Origin: an uncultured Oscillospiraceae bacterium
GTDB taxonomy: Bacteria > Bacillota > Clostridia > Oscillospirales > Ruminococcaceae
Length of the DNA: 9,538 bases
Assembly (NCBI GenBank): GCA_905212515.1
Contig: CAJMEU010000114.1
Coordinates: 1-9,538 of the forward strand
Reading direction: 5' to 3'
Shown: positions 1 through 6,276 of the stretch, piece after piece
Layout of the letters: every line of letters starts with the position of its first letter
Position numbering within the stretch: the stretch's first letter is position 1
The notes under the pieces: model-generated
What the model saw: the letters and a program-made list of their open reading frames with translations, nothing else
What the model was told of the DNA's origin: nothing
The model's database searches: none
Made by a program: the position numbers and the translations under genes

Positions 1-40
1 CCAAAAATACCTCGCATACACTGCGCACCTCGCTGGCCAA
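1..40 (-). pseudogene. era: era reading frame beyond the stop (KH helix remnant)
   Basis: Directly after the TAG at 43-41, and in the same frame, the sequence encodes LASEVRSVCEVFL up to the window edge. It aligns without gaps to the helix after GKGG in Era proteins, typically LKKIGTEARKEIEELLG. This frame was therefore coding until recently, or still is if the TAG is an error. The rest of the gene lies outside the window. Confidence 0.6.
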
Positions 41-811
41 CTAAAAAAGCAACGCGCCCCCCTTGCCGATGATGATGCCCATCTGGCTCTTATTCTCGCA
101 GTAGATGTTCACGTCGATGTCGATGAGGCCGCCCTCCGGCCGTTCCTTAAAGCGCTCCACGGTCACGGCCGTGCCGTGAGGGATCTCATCGAACAAATAC
201 AGCAGCATTTTTTCGCGGATCACCTCGGCAACCAGGGCCTTTTCCGGCATGTCGGTGTAGGCGTCCTCGGGGAAATAGTGGGGGCTTTCCACCGCGTAGG
301 GCGCCAGCTCGTCCAGCAATTCGGCGCAGCCCTCGTCCCGCTGTACGCACAGGGGCAGGATCTTTTCGAACACGTCCAGCCTGCCCAGCAGCTCCATGCG
401 CAGCAAAAGGTCCTCCTTTTGCTTGAGGGTGTCCGTTTTATTGATGGCCGCCAGGGCCGGCACGCGCTTTGCGCGGATATCGGCGATCAGGCCCTGCTCC
501 GCCTCGTTCAGCTCGCCGTAGGGCTCGAACAGCATCACCACCGCGTCCACCTCGGCCACGCTCTGCACGGCCGTGTTGGCCATGCGCTGGCCCAGTTTTG
601 TGCGCGGGCGGTGGATGCCGGGCGTGTCCAGGAACACGTACTGCAAGGGCCCCTTGGTCAAAATGCCGGTGATCTTGGTGCGGGTGGTCTGGGGCTTGGC
701 GGTCACGATGGCCACCTTTTCCCCCACCAGCCGGTTGATCAGGCTGGATTTGCCCACATTGGGCCGGCCCACCAGGGCCACGAAGATCGATTTTGTCTCA
801 CTTGTCTGCAA
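41..811 (-). CDS. era: GTPase Era, stopped early inside the KH domain
   Basis: Era is a GTPase that binds the 3' end of 16S rRNA and helps mature the 30S subunit in the cytoplasm. GTPase motifs visible in the 256-residue product are G1 GRPNVGKS (15-22), G2 around KPQTTRT (39-45), G3 DTPG (62-65) and G4 NKTD (124-127). The KH domain GXXG loop, IIGKGG, is at about 247-252. The start is taken as TTG at 811, because GGAG lies 10 bases upstream inside the end of dgkA and no ATG or GTG fits the family's N-terminus; reading further upstream only runs into dgkA out of frame. Two things are odd. The G5 region reads LCVQRDEG where Era usually has a Ser-Ala motif. The protein also ends with GGALLF and TAG, about 45 residues short of the usual 300. 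The family assignment is certain; functionality is not. Confidence 0.9.
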   Translation of the reverse strand: MQTSETKSIFVALVGRPNVGKSSLINRLVGEKVAIVTAKPQTTRTKITGILTKGPLQYVFLDTPGIHRPRTKLGQRMANTAVQSVAEVDAVVMLFEPYGELNEAEQGLIADIRAKRVPALAAINKTDTLKQKEDLLLRMELLGRLDVFEKILPLCVQRDEGCAELLDELAPYAVESPHYFPEDAYTDMPEKALVAEVIREKMLLYLFDEIPHGTAVTVERFKERPEGGLIDIDVNIYCENKSQMGIIIGKGGALLF

Positions 812-816
812 AAATT

Positions 817-1275
817 TTACTCTCCTTTTTGGCCGGCCACGAACGCGCCCGCCGCGGCCAGCGATGCCGCCAGCGCGGCCAATGCCCACCAATGGCGGGT
901 GAAAAAATCCCACATGCGCCCAAAGGCGGCCGTGTCCCAGAACAGCAGAACGCCGCCCACGGCGCAGCCGATGCTGAACACCAGCACCGCGCCGGCCGCC
1001 ATGTCCTTCACCACGCCCGCAGTGCGGTAGCGGTCGGGCACGGGGCGTTCCACCGTGCGCTCCAGGCTGGAATTGACAAGCTCCAGCGCCAGCACGCCGC
1101 ACACCATCACGGTCAGCAGGCAGTACTGGGTCTTGCTGAAATCATAAAATATGCTGAACAGGTACACATAAAACGCGGCGCACAAATGGAAGCGCATGTT
1201 CCGCTCTTCCCGCAGCGCCGTCCAGATGCCCTGTGCCGCGTAGCGGAAACTGGCCCAGAAAGGCTGTTTTCCCAT
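817..1275 (-). CDS. dgkA: Diacylglycerol/undecaprenol kinase family membrane protein
   Basis: This is a member of the small trimeric membrane kinase family (DgkA/UdpK, PF01219). In Firmicutes these mainly phosphorylate undecaprenol and so feed the lipid carrier pool for cell-wall synthesis. The family core is visible: EERNMRFH (23-30), two hydrophobic helices (about 31-45 and 50-64), the active-site stretch ELVNSSLE (65-72, with the key Glu65, Asn68 and Glu72), and KDMAAGAVL (90-98) leading into a third helix. The usual VVD after the active site reads TVE here. At 152 residues the protein is longer than the usual 120-135 and carries an additional hydrophobic C-terminal helix (about 128-147). 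The ATG at 1275 lies 3 bases after the ybeY stop, so translation is probably coupled; only a weak AGGTG precedes it. The stop overlaps the ribosome binding site of era. Confidence 0.9.
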   Translation of the reverse strand: MGKQPFWASFRYAAQGIWTALREERNMRFHLCAAFYVYLFSIFYDFSKTQYCLLTVMVCGVLALELVNSSLERTVERPVPDRYRTAGVVKDMAAGAVLVFSIGCAVGGVLLFWDTAAFGRMWDFFTRHWWALAALAASLAAAGAFVAGQKGE

Positions 1276-1278
1276 CTG

Positions 1279-1779
1279 TCACACCTGGTCTGCGCTGTAG
1301 GACACCGTGCGCGGCACGCCCAATTGGATCAAGGTCGCCTCTTCCTTCTCGCGCATGTGCACCGCCTCCAGGCCGCCGGCCTCATGGTCGTAGCCCAGCA
1401 GGTGGAACATCGAGTGCACGGTCAGGAAAGCCACCTCCCGCTGCAGGGAGTGACCGTACAGCTCGGCCTGTTCCACGGCCCGCTCCATAGAGATGACAAT
1501 GTCGCCCAGCATGGCCGCGCCCGTCTCCTGGTTGATGTCGTACTGGCCGTTCTCCCCCAAGGGGAAGCTGAGCACGTCGGTGGGCTGGGGTTTGCCCCGG
1601 TACTGCTCGTTCAGCCGGGCGATCTCGGCGTTGTCCACGAAGGTGACGCTGATCTCGGCCGGGCCCTCGAAATGCTCATACTCCAGCACCGCATGGCAGG
1701 CGCGCCGGATAAGGATGCGCAGCCCCGAGGGGATCTTGACGGTTTTCTGTTTGTTGGTGATATACACTTTGTGAGACAT
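1279..1779 (-). CDS. ybeY: Endoribonuclease / rRNA maturation factor YbeY
   Basis: YbeY is a metal-dependent endoribonuclease involved in 16S rRNA 3' end maturation and ribosome quality control in the cytoplasm. The zinc motif H3XH5XH is intact as HSMFHLLGYDH (His122, His126, His132), and the conserved PTDVLSFP segment is at 66-73. The 166-residue length is normal. The ATG start at 1779 has AAAGGAAG upstream at a workable distance. It lies 23 bases after phoH and 3 bases before dgkA. Placement beside the PhoH-like ATPase and era is the usual one and fits a joint role in ribosome RNA processing. Confidence 0.95.
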   Translation of the reverse strand: MSHKVYITNKQKTVKIPSGLRILIRRACHAVLEYEHFEGPAEISVTFVDNAEIARLNEQYRGKPQPTDVLSFPLGENGQYDINQETGAAMLGDIVISMERAVEQAELYGHSLQREVAFLTVHSMFHLLGYDHEAGGLEAVHMREKEEATLIQLGVPRTVSYSADQV

Positions 1780-1802
1780 TTTCGCACTTCCTTTGCTGGT
1801 TT

Positions 1803-2786
1803 TTATCGCTTGGACCGGGCGGCCTGGGCTTTGTCGTAGGCTTTGATGATCGCCTGCACCAGCCGGTGGCGCACCACGTCTTTTTCGCTGAAATACACCA
1901 TGGAGATGCCCTCCACGCCCTTCAGCACGCGCAGGGCGTCCACCAGGCCGCTGCGGGCTTTGTCGGGCAGGTCGATCTGCGTCACGTCGCCCGTCACCAC
2001 CACCTTCGAGCCCGTGCCCATGCGGGTGAGGAACATCTTCATCTGCTCGGGGCTGGTGTTCTGCGCCTCGTCCAGAATGATGAACGCGTCGTCCAGCGTG
2101 CGCCCGCGCATATAGGCCAGCGGCGCCACCTCGATCAGCTGCTTTTCCAGCAGGGCCTGGTATTTCTCCGTGCCCAGCATGTCGAACAGGGCGTCGTACA
2201 GCGGGCGCAGGTAGGGGTCCACCTTATTCTGCAAATCGCCGGGCAGAAAGCCCAGCTTCTCCCCCGCCTCCACCGCGGGCCGCGTGAGGATGATGCGCGT
2301 CACCTCCCGCGCCTTGAACGCCTTCACCGCCATGGCCACCGCCAGGTAGGTCTTGCCCGTGCCGGCGGGCCCCACGCCGAAGGTGATGGGGTTTTTGCGG
2401 ATGGCGCCGATATATTCTTTTTGGCCCAAAGTTTTGGGGCGCACCGGGCGGCCTTTGGCCGTGATGGCGATGAAATCCCCCGTCAGCTCCTTCACCTTTT
2501 CCTCTTCGCCGGAGCCCGCCAGGGAGATGCAGTACCGCACGGTCTGTTCCTCCAGCGGCGTGCCGTTTTCGCGCAGCGTCAGCATGGAGTCGATGGCTTT
2601 GGCCGCCTTGGCCGCCCCCTCGTCCGAACCGGTCAATTTGATCTGCGTGCCGCGGCACACGGCCGTAACGCCAAATGCCTGTTCCAGCAGGCGGATGTTT
2701 TCGTCACAGCTGCCGAAAATGGCCAGCGCCGTGTCGATGGAATCTACTTCAAACAGCTTTTCCGTTCTTGACACACCTTTACTCAA
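1803..2786 (-). CDS. phoH: PhoH-like ATPase (YbeZ/PhoL family)
   Basis: This is a cytoplasmic P-loop ATPase of the PhoH family, widely found next to ybeY and thought to assist RNA processing. In the 327-residue form the Walker A GPAGTGKT is at 139-146, the RPAVEAGE segment follows, and the Walker B ILDEAQN is at 237-243. Almost the whole PhoH domain matches the B. subtilis protein, preceded by the small N-terminal nucleic-acid-binding-like region. The start is uncertain. The longest frame begins at GTG 2798, but no good ribosome binding site precedes that codon and it sits where transcription from the internal promoter would begin. TTG 2786 has GGGGA six bases upstream and is preferred. GTG 2774 would match family length, but its AAAGG is too close. 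Confidence 0.93.
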   Translation of the reverse strand: MSKGVSRTEKLFEVDSIDTALAIFGSCDENIRLLEQAFGVTAVCRGTQIKLTGSDEGAAKAAKAIDSMLTLRENGTPLEEQTVRYCISLAGSGEEEKVKELTGDFIAITAKGRPVRPKTLGQKEYIGAIRKNPITFGVGPAGTGKTYLAVAMAVKAFKAREVTRIILTRPAVEAGEKLGFLPGDLQNKVDPYLRPLYDALFDMLGTEKYQALLEKQLIEVAPLAYMRGRTLDDAFIILDEAQNTSPEQMKMFLTRMGTGSKVVVTGDVTQIDLPDKARSGLVDALRVLKGVEGISMVYFSEKDVVRHRLVQAIIKAYDKAQAARSKR

Positions 2787-2798
2787 TAATTTCCCCAC

Positions 2799-2833
2799 GC
2801 TCTTATTATAGCATAATAGTCAAAATTTTAAAG
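2799..2833 (-). promoter_or_regulatory. Internal sigma-A-like promoter upstream of phoH
   Basis: On the minus strand, TATAAT lies at 2810-2805 and is preceded by TG at 2813-2812, forming the extended -10 TGCTATAAT. A weak -35 (TTTAAA, 2832-2827) sits 16 bases upstream. The predicted transcript starts near 2798. The element lies between yqfD and phoH. It would let phoH-ybeY-dgkA-era be expressed in growing cells independently of the sporulation genes yqfC-yqfD. Confidence 0.6.
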
Positions 2834-2873
2834 ATGATTTTGTGCATAAAGTGTACAAATTTTCCACCGTTTT

Positions 2874-4052
2874 TCATGTCAAACCGCTGAAAGGCGCCTC
2901 TTTTGCAATGTTGGCCACAAATGTGAGGCGCATCGTCACCGTCACTTCGCCGTCTCCGGCCTCCACATCCTCCTGTACGTCCTCCAATTTGTAGTCCGGG
3001 AATTTTTCCCGCAGCGCGTCGTAAATTTTCATGCGGGCCTTCTGGGCCGCCAGTTCCGGGGACAGCTCCGCCTCCACCGGCTGCACCTGGCGCACCCGGA
3101 TGTGTTCCAGGGTGGCAGGCAGATGGAACCCCCACAGGCTCAGCCCCTCCCGCGTGACGGCCGTCTCCGTGTCCGGCCCCTGCTCGGGGGCCGGGCCCAG
3201 GGGGATGGCGCCGCCGCCCACCAGCAGCCGGTAGCCGTGCCGCACCTGGCCCGAGGGCCGCTGGGCCTGTACGCGCAGGGGCTGGGTGCAGGTATAGGTT
3301 TTCTCCACCCGGGCGAAAACGCTGCCCTCCGAGTGGGCGTAGGCCGTGATCTGCGTCTGGTCGTTGTAGCTTGCCCCGCTGACCAGCACCTCCCCCTCGG
3401 CCACCGATTGGTTGGGCCATTTCTGCAAAAATCCGCCCCGCAGGTCCACCGAGAGGATCAGCCCGCTGCTGGTGGCCACCAGGTCGGTCACCTCCGTGCT
3501 GATGATGGCCGGCGTCTTTTCCTTGTCCCGCTTTTCCGCCACCAGCCGCCCTTTCACAAAATTCAGCGACACCCAGCTGTAATCCTTTTCCTCCACAAAG
3601 ATCCCGTCGGCAATGCGGCGCAGTTGGGCCATGTCGGCAAACGCGCCCTCGTAAACGCCCTTTTCATAAAGCTGCCGGCGCAGCGCGGCCTCCTGAGCGG
3701 GGGTGAACTGATAAAATTCGATGTTCCAGATCATTTTGGGGAAAACCAGCAGGGCCAAAACGGCCAGCGCCAGCCCCACCAGCATGCCCCAGCGGTGGCG
3801 GTAGGCCAGCAGCGTGAAACACAGCCCTTTGCGTTCGCGCACGTTCAGCCTGCAGCGCGCCTTGCGCGCCAGCCGGTGCAGGCGCGTGTAGTCCCGGGCG
3901 GGCACCTGGGCCATGAAGCCCGTCGGCGTGGGGACGACGCACTGTACCGGGATGTCGGCGGCCGCGCAGCTGTTGAGGAACCGCTCCCCCTGCCCGCCCT
4001 GTATCTCGAACCGCACCGCGCCGCTCCAAAAATTCCAAAAGCTGCCCCGCAT
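2874..4052 (-). CDS. yqfD: Sporulation protein YqfD
   Basis: YqfD (PF06898) is a membrane-anchored protein made in the mother cell during sporulation; B. subtilis yqfD belongs to the sigma-E regulon and its biochemical role is unknown. The 392-residue product has a cytosolic N-terminal part (1-87), one strong transmembrane helix at about 88-107 (from GMLVGLALAV to LLVF), and a long domain expected outside the membrane. That domain contains WVSLNFVKGRLVAE and the GEVLVSGASYND segment typical of the family. The ATG at 4052 has AGGTG five bases upstream and lies 4 bases after the yqfC stop. The stop is TGA at 2874. Confidence 0.9.
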   Translation of the reverse strand: MRGSFWNFWSGAVRFEIQGGQGERFLNSCAAADIPVQCVVPTPTGFMAQVPARDYTRLHRLARKARCRLNVRERKGLCFTLLAYRHRWGMLVGLALAVLALLVFPKMIWNIEFYQFTPAQEAALRRQLYEKGVYEGAFADMAQLRRIADGIFVEEKDYSWVSLNFVKGRLVAEKRDKEKTPAIISTEVTDLVATSSGLILSVDLRGGFLQKWPNQSVAEGEVLVSGASYNDQTQITAYAHSEGSVFARVEKTYTCTQPLRVQAQRPSGQVRHGYRLLVGGGAIPLGPAPEQGPDTETAVTREGLSLWGFHLPATLEHIRVRQVQPVEAELSPELAAQKARMKIYDALREKFPDYKLEDVQEDVEAGDGEVTVTMRLTFVANIAKEAPFSGLT

Positions 4053-4056
4053 GTGC

Positions 4057-4368
4057 TCACCTCTGCTTCTTTGTCTGATAGACCAGTTCCAGGGAAAAAA
4101 TACGGCCGTGCACGGTGATCAGGTCCTTGTGGTAAGTATCCACCATCAGGTCCACCCCCACCAGCTTTACCGCCACCTGCCCCATGTCCAGCACCAGCGC
4201 CGTCTGATCGTAGGAGAGGATGCCCCGGCAGTTCTCCGCCTCCAATTCCCCCCGGCAGTTCAGGTGCAGCACCGCCTGCTTGTACAGCGCCTCCGGGCGC
4301 ACCACGCTGCCCAGGCCCAACGCCTCTTTGAGCGAATTGTGCTTTTTGCGCCGTTTTCTGCCGCCCAT
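4057..4368 (-). CDS. yqfC: Sporulation protein YqfC (YabP/YqfC family)
   Basis: This is a 103-residue protein of the YabP/YqfC family (PF07873), which is almost always encoded directly before yqfD and is made in the mother cell during sporulation. It begins with a basic tail (GRKRRKKH). The family core follows: CRGILSYDQTALVLDMGQ, VAVKLVGVDLMVDTYHKDLI and VHGRIFSLEL. These are short beta-strand repeats with no membrane segment. The ATG at 4368 is preceded by a purine-rich AGAGGGGGAAGGG. It is the first gene of the minus-strand cluster, divergent from the ylbJ-like gene with 63 bases between the two ATGs. Confidence 0.88.
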   Translation of the reverse strand: MGGRKRRKKHNSLKEALGLGSVVRPEALYKQAVLHLNCRGELEAENCRGILSYDQTALVLDMGQVAVKLVGVDLMVDTYHKDLITVHGRIFSLELVYQTKKQR

Positions 4369-4431
4369 GGCCCTTCCCCCTCTACTATCGATCGCATCGC
4401 TATCATATCTATGGAAAAGGAGGGATCAATT
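4369..4431. promoter_or_regulatory. Divergent promoter region yqfC / ylbJ-like
   Basis: These 63 bases must hold the promoters of two divergent sporulation genes. No sigma-A -35/-10 pair is visible in either direction. On the plus strand CATATCTA (4404-4411) loosely resembles a sigma-E -10. On the minus strand AGATAT about 15 bases before GATAGTAG loosely resembles a sigma-E pair. Both matches are weak and the assignment is mostly from context. AAAGGAGGG (4416-4424) is the strong ribosome binding site of the plus-strand gene. Confidence 0.35.
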
Positions 4432-5511
4432 ATGCAGCAGCTTGCCTCTTTCCGGCAGAAGGCCGGGCTGATCCGGACGTTGAAAAGCCTGCCCTTTCTG
4501 GCGGCGGCGCTGGGGGTGTTCCTCCGGCCCGCGGCCGCCATGGCCGGCGTCGCGCGCGGGCTGGACGGCTGTGTGCACACCATCATCCCGTCCAGGTTCA
4601 CCTTTCTCGTGTTGTCCCAGCTGGTGCTGGAAAGCCCCCTGGCGGAATGGGCCGGCCTTGCGCTGCTGCCTTATACCCGCCTGCTGGGCATCCGCAGCAA
4701 AAAAGCCCCCTCGGCCCTGCTGTGCGGGCTGCTGGGGGGCTTCGCCGCCGGGGCGCGGTCCATCGGGCTGCTGCACCGCAGCGGCGAGCTGTCCGGCCAG
4801 GAGGCCTCGCGGCTGATGGTGTGCACCATCTGCTCCGGCCCCTCCTTCGTGGTGGGCAGCGTGGGCACGGTCATGCTGGGCAGCACGGCCGCCGGGTGGG
4901 CCCTGTTCGGCGTCCAGGTCCTCGCCTCCCTGGTGTGCGGGCTGCTGTTCCGCGGCAAGGACGCCCCGCCCCCGGCCCTTTTGGCTGCCCCGGCGGGCGC
5001 CCCGGACAAAGGTTTTGTAAACGCCGTGGCGGACGGCGTGCACGCCACCGCGCTGCTGTGCGGCTATATCACTTTGTTCGCCTTTTTTGCCGCCGTGGCC
5101 ACGCCTGCCAATGCCGGCGCCGCCGCCCGCCTGTGCGTGACCCTGCCCCTGGAAGTGACCAGCGCCTGCCTGGCGGCCGCCGAGCTCACGCTGCCCGGGA
5201 AAATTTACCTGTGCGCGGCCGCCGTCAGCGTAATGGGCGCCAGTGTGTTCGTCCAGGTGCGCGCCTTTGCCGGGCCCGGCATCTCTTTGACGCCTTTGCT
5301 GCTTTCGCGGCTGGCCCATCTGCCGCTGATGCTGGCGCTGCTGCGGATTTTTTTGGCTGTTTTCCCGCTCTCTCTTCCCGCATCAGCGCCTTTGGGCGGC
5401 TGGACACCGGCTTTTCGTATGCCGGCGGACGCTTTTTGCGCGGTATTTGTGCTGTGCGCGCTGATATTTGCCCCGCAAAACGGTTGGCAGCGGCATAAAA
5501 AAGGGTTATAA
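4432..5511 (+). CDS. ylbJ: YlbJ-like sporulation integral membrane protein
   Basis: This is a multi-pass membrane protein of the YlbJ group, which has nucleoside-recognition/Gate-type domains. B. subtilis ylbJ is a sigma-E gene needed for resistant spores; the transported substrate is unknown. The 359-residue product has the two Gate-like halves. The first is about 48-172, with IIPSRFTFLVLSQLVL, then GLLGGFAAGARSIGLLH, then the SGPSFVVGSVG segment. The second is about 194-315, with VADGVHATALLCGY, PLEVTSACLAAAEL and SVMGASVFVQVRAF. About eight hydrophobic helices can be counted. It is somewhat shorter than the B. subtilis protein (about 408). The ATG at 4432 is chosen over an in-frame ATG at 4411 because a perfect GGAGGG lies 7 bases upstream. 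Only the context and the family pattern support the sporulation role. Confidence 0.82.
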   Translation: MQQLASFRQKAGLIRTLKSLPFLAAALGVFLRPAAAMAGVARGLDGCVHTIIPSRFTFLVLSQLVLESPLAEWAGLALLPYTRLLGIRSKKAPSALLCGLLGGFAAGARSIGLLHRSGELSGQEASRLMVCTICSGPSFVVGSVGTVMLGSTAAGWALFGVQVLASLVCGLLFRGKDAPPPALLAAPAGAPDKGFVNAVADGVHATALLCGYITLFAFFAAVATPANAGAAARLCVTLPLEVTSACLAAAELTLPGKIYLCAAAVSVMGASVFVQVRAFAGPGISLTPLLLSRLAHLPLMLALLRIFLAVFPLSLPASAPLGGWTPAFRMPADAFCAVFVLCALIFAPQNGWQRHKKGL

Positions 5512-5512
5512 T
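5484..5512 (+). promoter_or_regulatory. Sigma-A promoter of the four-cysteine protein gene
   Basis: TTGGCA (5484-5489) and TATAAT (5507-5512) are separated by exactly 17 bases, close to the consensus sigma-A promoter. The pair lies in the last codons of the ylbJ-like gene. A transcript would start near 5519, leaving a leader of about 67 bases before the ATG at 5586. The downstream gene can thus be expressed independently of the sporulation gene. Confidence 0.7.
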
Positions 5513-5543
5513 AAGAAAAAAGCATCTGTTTTATTCTAAAACC

Positions 5544-5563
5544 AGTGTTGCCGTGGCAACACT
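5544..5563 (+). promoter_or_regulatory. Perfect 9+9 bp inverted repeat in the leader
   Basis: AGTGTTGCC (5544-5552) and GGCAACACT (5555-5563) are perfect inverted copies separated by GT. As RNA this gives an 8 bp stem with a CGTG tetraloop, followed by only UUUUAU, so it would be a weak terminator for ylbJ. As DNA it is a 20 bp near-palindrome suited to a dimeric repressor. It lies about 25 bases after the predicted transcript start and 8 bases before the ribosome binding site of the next gene. Its role is open. Confidence 0.55.
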
Positions 5564-5585
5564 TTTATACCAAAGAGGAACCTTT

Positions 5586-5813
5586 ATGCTGTTTTCCAAA
5601 AAAAGCGTGCTCTTCGGGCGGCGCATCCCGCCCGCCTGCGAATACTGTGAACACGGCCGCGCCGCACAGGAGGCCGGCACTTTTTATTGTGAAAAACGGG
5701 GCGTGGTGCCCGGCAGCTACCATTGCCGCGCCTATGTATACGACCCTTTGCGCCGCGCGCCCAAGCGCCGGCCGCCCATGCCATCGTTTTCGCCCGAGGA
5801 TTTTCAGCTGTAA
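5586..5813 (+). CDS. Small four-cysteine protein, unknown function
   Basis: This 75-residue protein has four cysteines, a CX2C pair (Cys18, Cys21) followed by single Cys35 and Cys47, which could hold one zinc ion or an iron-sulfur centre. The C-terminal half carries YVYDPLRRAPKRRPP and ends in FSPEDFQL. I recall similar short proteins with the pattern CxxC, C, C, YDPLKR and a final EDF as conserved hypotheticals in Clostridia, but no function is known to me. It has no signal peptide and no membrane segment. The ATG at 5586 has AGAGGA six bases upstream; the longer frame from 5553 lacks this and would begin inside the leader hairpin. It has its own promoter and ends at a terminator, so it is monocistronic. 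Confidence 0.8.
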   Translation: MLFSKKSVLFGRRIPPACEYCEHGRAAQEAGTFYCEKRGVVPGSYHCRAYVYDPLRRAPKRRPPMPSFSPEDFQL

Positions 5814-5816
5814 TAT

Positions 5817-5846
5817 AAAAAGGCGCCGGTCCCCCGGCGCCTTTTT
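5817..5846. terminator. Bidirectional rho-independent terminator
   Basis: AAAAAGGCGCCGG (5817-5829) pairs with CCGGCGCCTTTTT (5834-5846) around a TCCC loop. This is a very stable 13 bp hairpin with a U-run in both directions. It lies 3 bases after the stop of the four-cysteine gene and 6 bases before the end of the convergent membrane-protein gene, so it serves both. Confidence 0.92.
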
Positions 5847-5852
5847 ACCGCC

Positions 5853-6218
5853 TTATTTTTGGAGCAGCGGTTCCAATGTTTGGTATACATAGGTACAGGT
5901 CAAAATGATGTTATAGCCGCTCATCAGGGATACATACAGCTTGCGCGCCCTGGGGGCCTTCAGCTTGCTGGCCATCAGGAAGATCAGCAGCCCCGTGCCG
6001 GCCACGGCCGCGATGTCCGCAAAGGCGATCATCACTTCCCGCGGCATCCGAGGCATCCATTTGACCACCCAAAACGACAGCCCGCGGGCCAGAATGTGCA
6101 CTGCCGGCACCAGCAGCAGCGGCGTTACGCCCAGCGCCGCCATACGATGGCCCGAACGTATAAAAATAATCGAAATGCAAATCAGGATCGCCAGGATAGA
6201 AACGCTTTCCACCAGCAT
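5853..6218 (-). CDS. Four-helix membrane protein, unknown function
   Basis: This is a 121-residue, very hydrophobic protein with four predicted membrane helices: about 4-20 (ESVSILAILICISIIFI), 27-45, 62-84 and 94-113. The loops are short and basic, for example RSGHR and KLKAPRARK. There is no catalytic motif and I do not recognise the family. The ATG at 6218 is preferred, because AGGGTG precedes it at a good distance and it starts just before the first helix. The frame can be extended to a TTG at 6305, but that codon falls in the -35 element of the likely promoter and has no ribosome binding site. It is convergent with the four-cysteine gene and stands alone with its own promoter. Confidence 0.7.
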   Translation of the reverse strand: MLVESVSILAILICISIIFIRSGHRMAALGVTPLLLVPAVHILARGLSFWVVKWMPRMPREVMIAFADIAAVAGTGLLIFLMASKLKAPRARKLYVSLMSGYNIILTCTYVYQTLEPLLQK

Positions 6219-6276
6219 CCAATCACCCTCTTCATGCGAATTTTCCCCCGCCCGCTTTTGGCATGCCTTTTTGTAT

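Noticed and set aside
812..1102. Extended N-terminus for Era up to 1102
   Set aside because: The extra residues lie wholly inside dgkA in another frame and are Arg/Gly-rich; TTG 811 with GGAG upstream gives the normal Era N-terminus.
793..1839. Long plus-strand open frame opposite dgkA and ybeY
   Set aside because: Its protein is rich in His, Gln, Ala and Arg with no domain, as expected from antisense reading of a GC-rich gene; dgkA and ybeY on the other strand have clear family motifs.
1866..2771. Plus-strand open frame of about 300 codons opposite phoH
   Set aside because: Antisense shadow of phoH, with low-complexity His/Gln/Arg composition and no ribosome binding site.
3102..4118. Plus-strand open frame of 338 codons opposite yqfD
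   Set aside because: Antisense shadow; yqfD has the conserved family pattern and good ribosome binding sites.
4426..5319. Minus-strand open frame opposite the ylbJ-like gene
   Set aside because: Composition dominated by Gly, Gln, Ala and His; the plus-strand frame encodes regular membrane helices and YlbJ motifs.
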